Positions 23,642-54,030 of a stretch of DNA of 64,000 nucleotides are shown here, in pieces (positions within the stretch are counted from its first letter, which is position 1; every line of letters starts with the position of its first letter). This stretch comes from Triops longicaudatus (taxonomy: Eukaryota; Arthropoda; Branchiopoda; Notostraca; Triopsidae): the NCBI GenBank assembly GCA_022885665.1, contig JAGQDJ010000049.1:894490-958489 (forward strand). Reading direction: 5' to 3'. The notes under the pieces were generated by a model that saw only the letters and a list, made by a program, of their open reading frames with translations, was not told where the DNA came from and made no database searches. The translations under genes and the position numbers were made by a program.

Positions 23642-26600
23642 ATGACTGAATGTGAGCAGTCATCCATTGTCTTTGGAAAGCTTTTAGGTAACTATATTAT
23701 TGAGTATTTAGTTGGTAGACACTTTTAGAAACCTAAATCCCTTTGAAGCCGGTTACGCATTCTTCCATGGAGATTTAAGTACCCAAAAACTTACGTAAAT
23801 TATTCTTTTAAGCTCCTAGTTACGAACCTGTTGAACCTGTGGGTCGCTGGTTTAAAGCTTGGTGGAACCATCATCATCGAGCAAGAGGTACTTCCGTGCA
23901 GTCAGTTGAAACTGAAAGCGACTCTGAACAAGAAGATGAAGGAGAATGTGAAATTGAAGACGATGTGGATTTTCTTAGAAGCTTAGATCCCCGGGAGTGG
24001 AAGGTTTGTAATGTTCATTAATGAAAGTAGACTGAAGCTTATAAACTTCTTCTAGGATCAAGATCATTATGCCGTCCTTGGTCTTAAAGGTTTACGTTCG
24101 AAAGCTACTGACAATGACATTAAACGAGCATGTAAGTAAGGTTTGGGTAAAATTCAGTTAACTTTGTGAAAAGCACGATGAAGTACGGAAATCTGTTTAC
24201 TGCAAATACTTTTTACTTAATGTTGCTTGTTACGCTTGACGGTTTTCAGTCAGGCAAATTGCAGTTAGTTAATATGATATTATTATTAATAGTTTGTCAG
24301 TATGACATTAAAAAGTTAAATGGAATTAGAACGGAATCCACAAATGTTAGTCAAAGCGGCCATACAAACAAATAACAGGGTCAGAAAGGAGACAAACTAT
24401 TTTTCGCCGTTCTCCTTAATTTATACAGATTCCTGATTGTCACAGTAATTAACGATAAGAGGAGAACGCTTTATTTTAGTAAGGCGTGTAAAATTCAAGT
24501 TTTGTTGACATCAAAGTCAACCCGATCGTTTGGATATGTGGAGGTTTTTAACGTCTTCGGGAAGAGTCATTGACCGTGTCAAACTATATCACACATATCA
24601 CACTACAGAATTTGTAGCATTTATCAGTGCAATTCCTAAGATGCTGTATTGTTAAAATCTATTTTTTTTTTATCTTATTCTAAGCTTTGAAGGCTAATAG
24701 TTTGTTTAGTGTAAGACCTTATTATGATATGATAATTTAAAACCTTCCCTTTGTATAATAGGAAAAAACATGCTTGTTAGACTGATTTCCTCCTGTTAAG
24801 TTGCCGTTTGAAGGGTACACTTTTTTGTTGAGCTTTCAGATAAAACTGAGGGATGACTATTGTTACTAATAATTTGTTTGTCTTTTTCAAGATCGTCAGA
24901 AAGTTTTGCGCCATCACCCTGACAAAAGAAAAGCAGCAGGCGAGGACATCCACCCAGATGACGATTACTTTACATGCATTACCAAAGCTTACGAAGTTCT
25001 AGGCACACCAGCCCGCAGAAGAGCATATGACTCCGTGGATCCGGAGTTTGACGCCGATGTTCCACCTAACAATGCCCACTCGAAAGCCAACTTCTTTAAA
25101 GTTTTTGGTACCGTCTTTGAACGCAATTCCCGCTGGTCCATTCCCCAGCCGGTGCCCCAATTAGGTGAAATGAACGCCACTCGAGAAGAGGTGGAGTCTT
25201 TCTATGATTTCTGGTACAACTTTGAATCATGGAGGGAGTTTTCCTATCTGGACGAAGAAGAAAAGGACAAAGGACAAGAGTATGCCTTTCTTTCTACGTT
25301 GTTTATTAGGCGTTCAATGTGGGCTTATTTTTTTTCTGTTTACAGTCGTGATGAGAGGCGTTGGATAGAAAAGCAAAACAAAGCTGAGCGTGCCAAACGC
25401 AAAAAGGAAGAAATGAGTCGAATCAGGGAATTAGTTGATAATGCTTATGCATGCGACCCGCGTATAGCCAAGTTCAAAGAGGAGGAGCGTCAGCGGAAAG
25501 CAGATGTCAAAAAGGCCAAGCAAGACGCTGCACGCGCCCGCCAAGAGGAAGAAGAACGAGTAAGTCTAAGCTTCTACAAGCATTTAAAAAAAGACCAATA
25601 AGAAGGCAAGTAAACACTGTTATGTATCGGAAGGGATAGGAGAAGTAAAGCGTATAAGAGGTTTAATGTTCTCGCTGTTTTCTTTTGTAGCGAAAACGCC
25701 AGGAAGAAGAAGCCGAGCGTGCAGCGAAAGAAGCCGCAGAAGCCGCGGAGAAAGCTCGCATTGATGCAGCCCGTCGAGAGAAAGAAAGCGCGAAAAAAGC
25801 TTTGAAGAAAGAACGCAAACGTTTGCGGACGTTTTGCAAAGAGGCAAATATGTACGCTCTCAACGCTGAAGAGACTGTGGCGCATTTAACGGAGGTCGAC
25901 CGACTCTGTGAACTCCTCAATGCTGAGCAGTAATTATATATAAAAGAGGTTTCTAAAATCACGGGAAGCCCTGGCATATCTTAACGCACTGTAGTTGCTA
26001 ATTAATGCTAATGAACAAAGGTTGGAAACGCTGAACAGTGAGTTGGAGCAAAGCCATCCTAGCTTGGAAGCAGGTCGTACCAAGTTTCTCTCGGCGGTAC
26101 AAGCCTTAAATCAACGTTTAGCGGAAGAAAAGGAAGCCGTCATCAAAGCTGCCAGCAAAGGTTCAGTCACGAGTTCCAGTGCTTCCGATGCCAAGGCGTG
26201 GACGCCTGATGACATACAGCTGCTTATCAAAGCTGTAAATCTGTTTCCTGCTGGAACCAACCAAAGGTTAGTTGCCAAACAAATCTTCTTTTCATGAGTG
26301 AAAGAAAACAACGTAAAAAATGGACTGCGAAAAACTTTTTATGTGGATTTGCCTAGGTGGGAAGTAGTAGCCAACTTTATTAATCAACATTCAGCCCAAG
26401 CGCCGTGCGTGAAACGGACAGCCAAAGAAGTGCTGGCACAAGCGAAAGACCTCCAACACGCAGACTTCTCCAAGTCGGCACTGAAAGAAGCGGCCAACAA
26501 AGGGGCCTACGAAGCGTTCGAGAAAGAAAAAGCGAAAGGTGCTGCAGCACCTGTCCCATCTGATGAATCGGCTCCGTCCCAACGTTTCGAGAGTAAGAAA

Positions 26601-27118
26601 GACACGTAGTATTCTTGTTGTGTTCGTTTTATTCTGCTGGCTAATTCGGAAGCTTAGTAAGTGTGTAATGAAACATTCCTGTCGTCTCTCTCTCTTGCTC
26701 TTTGAAACAGCCCCCGCCGAGATGCTGGGAATGGGCACACCTTGGACAGCGGACGAGCAGCGTCGATTAGAACAAGCTTTGAAGACGTACCCTGCTTCTG
26801 TGGCAGATAGATGGGACCGCATTGCAGAAGCCGTGCCCAATCGCACCAAGAAGGAGTGCATGAAGCGTTATAAGGTATATTCAACCCCGCGAAACCATCT
26901 CTCTTAATACGCTGAACAATGTGGCTGTCACACTTGTTTACTTCACAATCTTTCCGGGTTTTCTCAGAAATTTGTCACAATTTGTACGTTAGTCTTGCTG
27001 ATTGTGTCTAGTAATGCTTTCGTGTTCTTTTTCTTGTTGCTAGGAATTAGTCGAATTGGTTCGGGCGAAAAAGAGCGCGCAAGCCAGCGTGCAACAGCAA
27101 CAAGGAAAGGGCAAATGA
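23642..27118 (+). CDS. DNAJC2: DnaJ homolog subfamily C member 2 (zuotin/MPP11), ribosome-associated chaperone
   Basis: Exons: 23642-23687, 23813-24003, 24056-24131, 24892-25279, 25346-25559, 25691-25929, 26021-26266, 26357-26592, 26711-26874, 27044-27118. All are in phase with GT-AG introns, giving 624 residues (human about 621). DNAJC2 pairs with an Hsp70 partner on ribosomes to assist nascent chains, and also acts at chromatin. Order: EPVGRWFKAWW near the start; J domain from DHYAVLG (about 82) with the HPD triad at 113-115 intact; the zuotin homology region (ITKAYEVLGTPARRRAYDSV, VFERNSRWS, FYDFWYNFESWREFSYLDEE); a long charged Lys/Glu/Ala coiled stretch (about 250-400) that contacts the ribosome in homologues; then SANT/Myb repeats starting at Trp 445 (AWTPDDIQLLIKAVNLFPAG) and Trp 557 (PWTADEQRRLEQALKTYP). 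It ends in a Gln/Lys-rich tail. Exon 1 encodes a short divergent N-terminus (MTECEQSSIVFGKLLG) and is the least certain part. Confidence 0.95.
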
Positions 27119-30100
27119 CACTCACACGAAGTGGATCGGAAACAAGAACCAGACACACATGTCAAATCAATTCTATACTGCTTAATACATACATGGCGTG
27201 CCGATTACCCCCAAAGTTTTCTTTATGTGCTATTTTGCCTGTCAAAAGCATGTAGAAGTTAATAGCTTTTTTTTTTTTTTTAGCTCTTCGCCCCCATCAA
27301 TTTCATATACTAGGGCAAAGAGAATGGAGCTGAAAGAAGCGTAAATATGAAAAGGAACGAAGGAAATGAAATAATGAATGTTTTTTTTTACGTTGAATGC
27401 AACTATTATAGTTCTCTAATTCATTACTGCTTGGATTGTCTTGAAACAGTAATGTAACAAAACATTGCCGAAGCCCTAAAGAAAATCATTTAACTTTTTT
27501 TCCTAAGAAATTTTTTTCTAGTCTGGTAAGAAAACTGCAGGCTAGGAGATTAGAGGCAAGGGTAATGAGTCTCTAATATCATTTGTCTTCCTCAAACTAG
27601 GAGAGCTTTTATAACGCTCAACTTGGTTTGCAGGTGTGTATTACATATCTGTGTGTGAAACATTCTGCTTCACACAGCTTCCCTGCAAAAGCACGGCGGC
27701 GGAAAAACGCGAGATGACGGATGACAGTTCAGGTTGAATGGCTTGCTGTGATAAAGTAAGCAGGTGTCGCTGACAGTACCTTGTCTTAATTGCGCGAACT
27801 GTCAAACCATAGTGTTCACGCTCAGGTTTAGTTCGTTTACTTTGTTTTCCCGATGAACCGCAGAGGGATTTTTGACCAACGCTCAGCTGGGCGTTTGTTT
27901 GCACTGCGAGCCGTATTGCTGTCAAATGGTTTTCCTAACGGAAAAGTGGTTCGCTAGATATCCAAAATGTCACGCAGAAAATGAGGTCTCTGATTGTGAA
28001 ACATGTTTTCGTGCAAGGAAAAAGGAGGGAAGATAAAGAAAACGAAGAAAAAAATAGCCATGTTTCCTCCATAACTTCTGTCCGGAAAACTACCCCAGAA
28101 AAAAGAAAGGAAATAGGACTTTTTGGCATTCTAAATATCCAAGCTTCGGCTTGACTGGATATTCGCTGTGGTCTTTTGTATAGTGGTTTGTTACGTGCAC
28201 GTGATCGATGATCCAGCTCAACTTTTTCGAGTTGGGAAGGCTACGGAGCCCGTTTTCGCTAGTTTATTTGCTGGTGAAATGGAGGTTTCATAAATCGTAA
28301 AAAAATAAAAGCGACAGATTATGATACTCGTATGCAGTAGTCGGAGTATGGTTTCGCACGACAGGAATAGTATGAAACAACGTATGTCTTATGGCTGGGC
28401 GCGATTTCCAGAGCCACGGGGATTTCCTTATGTTCTACTGCAAGTTAATAGTTCTTTTTTTTTTATAAAAAAACTTTTAAGGAAAGTCATATCTTGGCTT
28501 TTACTATAAGGCATACGCTATTCAGAGACATGTACCCTCACGTTTAGTTTCCGTAAGGAGCGATCTTCGAAAAGACTACTTTCTTGGCTCCAAGGGAAGC
28601 ACGCAACCCGGAAGACCAGCGTGTATTATTAACTAACGACAATTTTCATGCGCTAGGAAATAGATAAGACAACAGAATGTGTACTTTTAAAGATGGACGC
28701 TATAATGCCGAGATTCCGTGGATACTCTTGTAGGGTGCAGATCACGGCATAGTTCTCTTAAGCATACATCAAAACTGGAAATAATATAATCAAGAAAGGT
28801 GAAGGAGGTAAGGTCTAACATGGGACATTTTCATTTTCGCTATTGTATTGTTTTTAACTACACCCTGAGCTGAGAGACTTAAATGACAACGCATGAACGC
28901 AGAAGCAAGCTTATTCGTAAGTCGTGATGCACACTTTAACTAATTCATATACTTCTCAAGAGTAGACAGAAAGGGCATTTCTCTCGACTGTTCGCGACTT
29001 TGCAGCACAGCAGAAATATCGACAAAAAGCCACAAGGGGTCCAACCAAGTCAAATATGTATTGAGGCTTGTTGCGGAGTTTTTAAATTACGTCAATTTTA
29101 AGCAAAGCTACGAAGGCTCGAATGGGTAATTTTGCGAACTTTTGCAAGAATAGTTTTCTTCGAGCCTTTTTCTTTTTGAAGAATAAGCTCTCCTCAAACC
29201 GAAATTGCCAAAACCCGTGGCAAAGCAGAAAAATATGTTCCACATGCCTATTTAAGACTGCTAGTCAGGTTCATCGCAAGGGATTACACGGTTTTAGGAG
29301 TCACGTTTTCATGTGATTGAGAAAGCTATTGCGCAGTTATTCCTAGATGCATGCAACTTCTTAAAAGCGTCAAATTGAGATTGTTATAAAAAGCTAGTTT
29401 TCCCTGAAAGATAATTTTAATGACATCGTAATGGAAGTCACGGATAGGGTCAAGTTGTATCGTCCATCCAAGAAACAATACTAAATTTTACTGCATCCGA
29501 AATACTGTATACGCTGTATCCCGAAAGATTAGGACTATCATGTCATAATAAGCATATCTAATGATGTGACTTCCTTGCTTCTAGCCCTGAGATGACTTAC
29601 GAGAATAGTAATAGATGTTCTACTTATTTCATGTCTAGGTTGAAGCCAACGACTCATTGCATCCCCGCCCCCAAGTGGACGGAGACATTCGTTATGTACA
29701 GCATTATCAGCAACTTGTGACGTTGGCATATTCACTCAGTAATAATTAAGCAAGTAAATAATGTACGAGAACAATTTCCTACTGTTCGCCAAAATTTCGC
29801 ACTAGTCTTAAGCACTTCTTTCTTTTACGTAAAACAGTCTACAGATATTGAAGGAAAGAGCAGTCGACAGAGCAAGGAAATTTGTGGTTTGTAAGTCGTT
29901 CCCGACTGTGTATTCGCATGTAAGTCGGTATCCTCTTGGTTGGCTCTGATATGTCAGAAAAGGTGGTGAATAACGGCATATTCGGCGCCGCGACGCCGGC
30001 CCCCTTCGTGGGTCCGCTCTTTCACAAAAGACGACGAGGTACTGGCAGTCAGTGAAGAACCCTACAGGACTTCGCACGCACGGAATCCTGTGACCTGTTA

Positions 30101-30412
30101 GACCTTCTTCACCCTTTACCATTTCTTCGACAAACTTCAGCTTCGAAGTTAGATTTCTTTTGCTCTATTGTGTGTTGATCTTGTAATTTTTCAACCCTAC
30201 TCGGAAACAGAGTAAGTTATATTTTTTTTAGTTTCCTCAAAAACTACTTTGTCAAACACATACTATAAAAAAGTGGCGCAAAAATGAACCATTGTTAAAT
30301 TCTTAGAGCTCCTACGGGCAAGATAAAAAAAAATTACGGTCCTACATTTTTTTTTAAAGAAACAACGCAAAAGTGTTCTATTTTCCGCTGAAGGTTTCGA
30401 GTTATTGTCACT

Positions 30413-30500
30413 ACCGTAGAAGTTCGATTTTGTCAACCGATTTGGACCTGAGGGTAGTTGATAAGTCAGATAGTTGACAAAATCCGATTCAAATATAATG
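30413..30500. repeat. Short inverted repeat, possible MITE remnant
   Basis: The left arm contains TTCGATTTTGTCAAC and the right arm GTTGACAAAATCCGATT. The reverse complement of the left arm reads GTTGACAAAATCGAA, so 12-15 bp pair across about 45 bp. A related GTTGACGAAATCGGAT occurs at about 30706. No clear target duplication was seen. Confidence 0.4.
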
Positions 30501-33500
30501 TTCATCAGGAAACTTTTTGGAACATTCTGGCACGGAGTTAATAATCGAAAATAAATCGCATTCTTAACGTAATTACACTTTAGTGAAACTATTATGGTAC
30601 AATATCATAACATCCTTAAGTAAATGCTTACAAATCAACGTTAAAACCTATCGTTTAAGTGAAAACTTGTCAAGGCGGGTAAGATAATCCAGTTTCCATA
30701 ATTGTAGTTGACGAAATCGGATGTGTATATTATAATTGTAGGTCTGATGTATTGTAAAACTATGCGAAATGAATCTGATCTCAGTTTGTCCGCAAAATCG
30801 GGATTTATTTATCTCATTCATAACCACCATGATGTAGATAAGCGCAAAAATAAATAATGCTCGTAAAAAATCTAACCGCCTTCTTCCCTTTCCTGCCCCA
30901 ATTCCTGTCATACAAAAAAACACCGTAGGCTGCTCGTTAGAATTGCGTTTGAAACAATATTAGCCAAGTGTCATAGAGCTAATCCGATTTCACTTTCTGC
31001 TTCCTTTTTCAGCTTATGACGAATTGCTGGTACAAGCCCTTGGAATTACTCAGTATTATTAAAATATCCTATATGCTAGTTTGCTCCCTGTCAAAGTTTC
31101 ACATAACTTTCTGCTTAACTATGACAAAGTTTCCGGACTTGCTCGATGACAGCGATCACTGTTTGCTTGGGATTTCCTTCATCTCATAACGTTTCCAACT
31201 CGGCAAACAATACTGTACCCTATTACTCCGAAAGGAGCTTTATGCTTGGTTTCACTACACTTTTAAGCAAAATATTGGCTTCGTAAACCGTAGGAAATTT
31301 TTTACAACTCTTGCTCCCTGTTACGACGAAAGGTTAATTATTTCTCATTTTCCTCAACTAATATAATGTGACTCCCCACCGTTAAGATTCAGGTTACGTT
31401 ATCAACTTCGGAATCCTGAATCTCAATTGTATTGCCCTTGTGCCTTATCGCGGTCATCAGTGGCATCTCGAACGAAGCTTGCTCTCCTTGCCACCTCTTC
31501 AACTTGAAGACGCCCACGAGTAGCGATTTTTTTCCTTCATGAATATAGCAACAAAAGTGTCATTTGTTCCTCTAATACTTTCCCGTTAGATTGACACATA
31601 TTTGTACAATTTTCTATGCGTAAAGGTCTCATTTTAAAGTCCGTCAAAGTGAGTAGGATACACACAATAACGAAAATGGCAGTGGAAGCATGTCTGAATC
31701 TCTTAGTATTCCACCTGTCAAGGCATAATTCTATCGTGGTTGTTTTGCAACGTACACTCGACGATTTTGCAGCCCACAGAACCCTTTCATGTCAATTCTA
31801 GAATTGACTGACATGCCTCTGATTTCAAGGACCTCGAATTCGAGGGCGTATCGCGGCGAGTCTGCAGATAGTTTAAAGACACATTACATTGAACGCAAAA
31901 GATATATTCGGAAAAAATCCTTTTTAGTTCTTAGTTTATGCATCTTTAAAGTCTTCCCTCCCCAGGGAATATACACTTCCCGGTCTGTGAAGATCCATCC
32001 GTGCGGGCTTCTAAGGAACCTTTCGGCTAGATGGGTAACATGTATATTACTGAGAAGTACTCCCTGAGGAATCTATTGTTTCCCCACAATTATGTTAAAA
32101 GCTTGTTATACAAACGATTTAAACAGTACAGTCTCCACGTAAATGGCTTGTATCATTCCAACTGTGCGCATACGAACGGTGTACAAGCAAGAATGATTAT
32201 CACATGATGTTCGACTATTGTTCAACTCATTGACGTAGCACGCTTCCTCCTCAGGCCAGTGGTCAAGACCCGAAAATTCCCCCTTCTGCATGCTCGAATT
32301 TCGAAAAAGCCTGCATGAGGAAAATGTCACACAGTTCAGTAACCATTGACTATTCCCCAAAGTTTTCCATCACAACTACCATCCCCCAATGAGATAAGTA
32401 AATCGCATCAAGCTCTCGTTGCAACTCGAGTTTTCTTCCGTGAAACGCAATTTCTTACCGGGATAGCTTTTACCCTCTTTTCCGTGCTCTCCAGAATCTT
32501 TTCGGGCTAACAAACCTTAAGCTTCCCCAGTGACTTGGACCATATGTTGGACATGCATAAAGTCTACACGCGACGTTCTTTGTTGCCGGAAAAGTTTTCA
32601 GTGGAAATGGAAAGGAAGTGAGATGGCGACAGTGGTAATGGTAACTCTAAAAAATTGAAGCAGGCAGATGTAACCACTGCAGCCGCAAAAATTCATAGAC
32701 CGTAAATGCTGTAGTCCAGATAGTCCTTTAAGCTCCCTCTTACAACCTAAGTCAAGAAAAATCTTAGGCTGAGAGGCAAGCCAGGGTTATTACGCTCAAG
32801 CAACTGGCGTGCCCCAAGTAGCGACTTCTTCAGTCAGAAGCTAAAGTGTTCCGAGATTACTTAAACTCCGAGGAAAAGAATGGCACAACCCAACAAGCTT
32901 CCCTACCGTGCTTATTAGTGGGGTCTCTCTCATTAACTCCGGGCCGTGTTTGCAGTAAGGAAACATACAAAAGTTAAACGGGAGTAACTTCAGTAGAATT
33001 AAGCTTGCGCTGAGAGCTTATCTCCCTTCAGTTGCTCTTTTAGCTCCTTCATAAAATATTACGTATTTTTTCCTGAACGTAATCACACTGTCAGGGATAT
33101 AGACTATTTACGATCCACCATTAACTCCCCATCACTTCGTGAGCTCTTGCAATTTTTGCTGGCGGTAATTACGGCATTAAGTTGACTTGAGAACGGAACG
33201 ACTCCTAATTTTACTAACAAAGACTCATACATTTTTCCAGTCTAGTCCAAACTACTTAAAGCCAGAGTCTTAAGTCTCGCATTTTTAAATATTTTTTTCT
33301 CCGAGTAACTTGCGCCCTTTTCTTAATCACGTATAAAGACGGACCCCGTATTTGCTTGTGCCAAGCAAAGTTATTTTGCATGGGTATTAGTGGTAATCCC
33401 ACTCCTCTTTCCAGGCCACTCAATGCATCTTCCGAGCACTCGTGCTATCTTCGGATCAGGTCTGTGACAAACTGCCCCAGTAAACTGCTTCTTGCAAAAC

Positions 33501-34026
33501 ACACCCTTGCACAAGGATCAAGCCTTACGTGTAAGCTACTCCTCGAATACTCAGTGTCCTTTTATACTCTTAATTTTTTCTCCTCCCTTTCGGGGCAGTT
33601 TGATTTCGCTAAGCAATTTTCTCCGCTTAGGAAAGGGAATATAAGAGCCTAAGATTGCATGTCTGACCAATATTTTTGGACCGCTTCTACACAGAAGTTA
33701 TCCAAAGAAATACAAGTCGCCTGAGTAAGTTTATTTAAAGATTCAGTCAAAATTACATATTTTCCTTTCTCTTTTCAGAATATTACCGAAAACGTGGACC
33801 CCTGAGCCTCTATAACACCTTGGTGTGAACCATAACACGGTTCTGGACTATTTCCGGGCCACTGAGGTGTACGAGACTGTTATATGAACAGTACGTTCGA
33901 AAGCCTGACAAAGCTGTTAAGGTGCTTAGCTTCAGGCTTTAATTGCCAAGATGGCTAGAACAGAAGGCCCTCTGTGTCTTCATGAAACTAATCAATGTGC
34001 GCAGAGCGAGACCTCCCTTCACACCT

Positions 34027-34034
34027 TGACGTCA
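34027..34034 (+). promoter_or_regulatory. CRE-type palindrome upstream of the mGluR start
   Basis: A full consensus TGACGTCA ends 49 bp before the mGluR ATG. CREB/ATF proteins bind this sequence. The same 8-mer also occurs inside the coding exons of Mitf (about 9654) and DCAF7 (about 16499), so chance cannot be excluded here. Confidence 0.35.
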
Positions 34035-34083
34035 TAATAGCTATTCATATTGTACGGTTTAATGGTGCCGGGCCAATTCCACC

Positions 34084-53410
<19,327 letters not shown>

Positions 53411-53590
53411 CGCACATCATTTCTCGGAAAGAAGCAGAACGATTTCATCCGAAGAAGTCGCATTCCAGCACTGAAGCTATATATCCAAACGAAATACGTA
53501 CATTCGCATGTAAATAGATACACCACGTACCCACATGAAGGAATCTTTCTACGCTCGTCCGACTGGAACATCTCACTAATATCAACTTCT

Positions 53591-53604
53591 GCCGCTAGGT
53601 GGCG
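53591..53604 (+). promoter_or_regulatory. CTCF-like motif
   Basis: GCCGCTAGGTGGCG fits the CTCF core (CCxCxAGGTGGCG type) that is shared by insects and vertebrates. It lies 180 bp after the mGluR stop, possibly in the 3' UTR. It is a single motif with no further support. Confidence 0.25.
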
Positions 53605-53754
53605 TCTGCTCTCAGGGGCTATAGAAATGAGGAGATGGATAGTCCTTAATTTTCTCTACTCAGTAAGGGAAAAATCTTTTTCATTATCTTCTCTTTTCCA
53701 TCTGAAAGTGCTAGTCAAATTAAAATGTCCCTCTTTATTTTTAGTTAATGAGAA

Positions 53755-54030
53755 GGAGACGACTAATGCGTACACTCCTTATAAAACTGCACAAATTGTT
53801 AAATACTTAAGAGCAACCCTTGATCCTCCTTCATCCATTTCTTGCTTCGAGAATTAACCAATTGAGCCCATTAGTTTTTCTGTCGGTCATAACTGACAAG
53901 CCCGACAGAAAACTAATATTGAGAAATTTCTCGGGGAAAAATGAAATGGATGAATGACGATCCAGCAATAACTCTCTTGTAAATATTTCATAAGGCCTTC
54001 AAACACTTCATTCGGATCAAATTTTCTTTG
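53755..54030. repeat. Diverged inverted repeat with a tight central stem
   Basis: The core is TTAGTTTTTCTGTCGG (53871-53886) and CCGACAGAAAACTAAT (53902-53917), which pair over about 16 bp with a 15-nt loop. Similarity continues outward: CTTCATCCATTTC pairs with GAAATGGATGAATG, and CTTGATCC, ATACTTAAGAG and CCTTATAAAA find partners on the right. It is probably an old foldback or MITE-type element. Confidence 0.6.

Larger units (their letters stand above)
27119..34083. other. Intergenic region between DNAJC2 and the mGluR gene
   Basis: This 7-kb stretch has no recognised gene, and its ORFs are short and lack family signatures. A small inverted repeat lies at 30413-30500, and a GC-rich patch (GGCGCCGCGACGCCGGCCCC) near 29984. 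The mGluR promoter should be at its right end. Confidence 0.6.

Noticed and set aside
25280..25345. Read-through of the DNAJC2 frame without an intron
   Set aside because: A read-through gives a 22-residue insertion absent from homologues; the GTATGC...TACAG intron restores the conserved EKDKGQDRDERRW.
29808..30122. 104-codon minus-strand ORF over a GC-rich patch
   Set aside because: No recognisable domain or splice context.
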